Positions 13,580 to 13,774 of a stretch of DNA of 13,774 nucleotides are shown here, in pieces. Both the position numbers and the translations under genes were made by a program. The notes under the pieces are model-generated. The model saw only the letters and a list, made by a program, of their open reading frames with translations. It was not told where the DNA came from and ran no database searches. Within the stretch, counting starts at the first letter, position 1, and each line of letters begins with the position of its first letter. This DNA comes from W0P28-013 sp963659365 (GTDB taxonomy: Bacteria; Bacteroidota; Bacteroidia; Bacteroidales; Paludibacteraceae), in contig CAVKTI010000057.1 in the NCBI GenBank assembly GCA_963659365.1, positions 1-13,774 of the forward strand, given 5' to 3'.

Positions 13580-13774
13580 AACAAAAAATGGCACTCCACA
13601 GCACGACTTACAAATTAGAAGTCGAATCTGCTGCTTATCCCTTAAAAATAAAGAACTCAACTTTCGTAAGTGATTTTATGAGTAATTTTTCTCAAATTTG
13701 GCGACTTTTCGAAATGCGAACACGGCATTGGGCGGCGAGTGTCAAAAATCAGGTTTTGTGTTTCGAGAAAGCGT
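13580..13774. other. No gene recognised at the right edge
   Basis: A 6-bp hairpin, CGACTT (13604-13609) with AAGTCG (13619-13624), is present. A minus-strand frame is open from the edge to a stop at 13657, but its 38 codons do not look like a recognisable protein end. A sequence at 13687-13720 resembles 13396-13430. Nothing else is evident. Confidence 0.5.

Noticed and set aside
13657..13773. Minus-strand frame open at the right edge, possibly the end of another gene.
   Set aside because: Only 38 codons, no recognisable protein character, and it contains the diverged TTTGGCGA repeat.

Overview
The window reads as chromosome of a member of the Bacteroidota, most likely Bacteroidales. The evidence is a SecA of about 1,100 residues with the large Bacteroidota insertions, proteins with C-terminal type IX secretion (T9SS) sorting domains, a DUF4301 protein, a SAM-II aptamer in front of metK, and promoters of the Bacteroidota form TTTG-N19-21-TAnnTTTG. 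Genes are mostly on the minus strand; metK is the only clear plus-strand gene. I see no tRNA, rRNA, CRISPR array or transposase.

Layout. 1-503: a vapX-vapD-like toxin-antitoxin pair with its own promoter; VapD is shorter than usual. 512-3196: a two-gene operon, coupled by an ATGA overlap, for exported T9SS cargo. The larger protein looks like a zincin-type metalloprotease whose HEXXH motif has been lost. 3263-6715: terminator, secA and its leader with a tandem repeat. 6776-8304: promoter, SAM-II riboswitch, metK (SAM synthetase) and a strong hairpin terminator that also serves the convergent gene. 8335-9904: a DUF4301 protein with UDP-sugar pyrophosphorylase-like motifs. 9908-10790: a secreted S1/P1-type zinc nuclease with every metal ligand visible. 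10806-13565: a single-chain restriction-methylation enzyme (N-terminal PD-(D/E)XK nuclease, gamma-class N6-adenine methyltransferase, C-terminal specificity region) behind a long structured leader. 13580-13774: no gene recognised.

The metabolic core (secA, metK) is ordinary. The accessory parts are the toxin-antitoxin pair, the exported pseudo-protease operon and the restriction-methylation gene. That last gene is AT-rich, is bracketed by 34-bp near-identical direct repeats (10771-10804 and 13546-13579), and has a promoter inside one of them. The other repeat carries the promoter of the downstream S1/P1 nuclease gene. Three minus-strand promoters between 9.8 and 13.6 kb share the same 12-mer, AACGGAAAAAAT, at the same offset in the -33/-7 spacer. 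This looks like a shared promoter module or a dispersed promoter-bearing repeat, and it is the least explained signal in the window.
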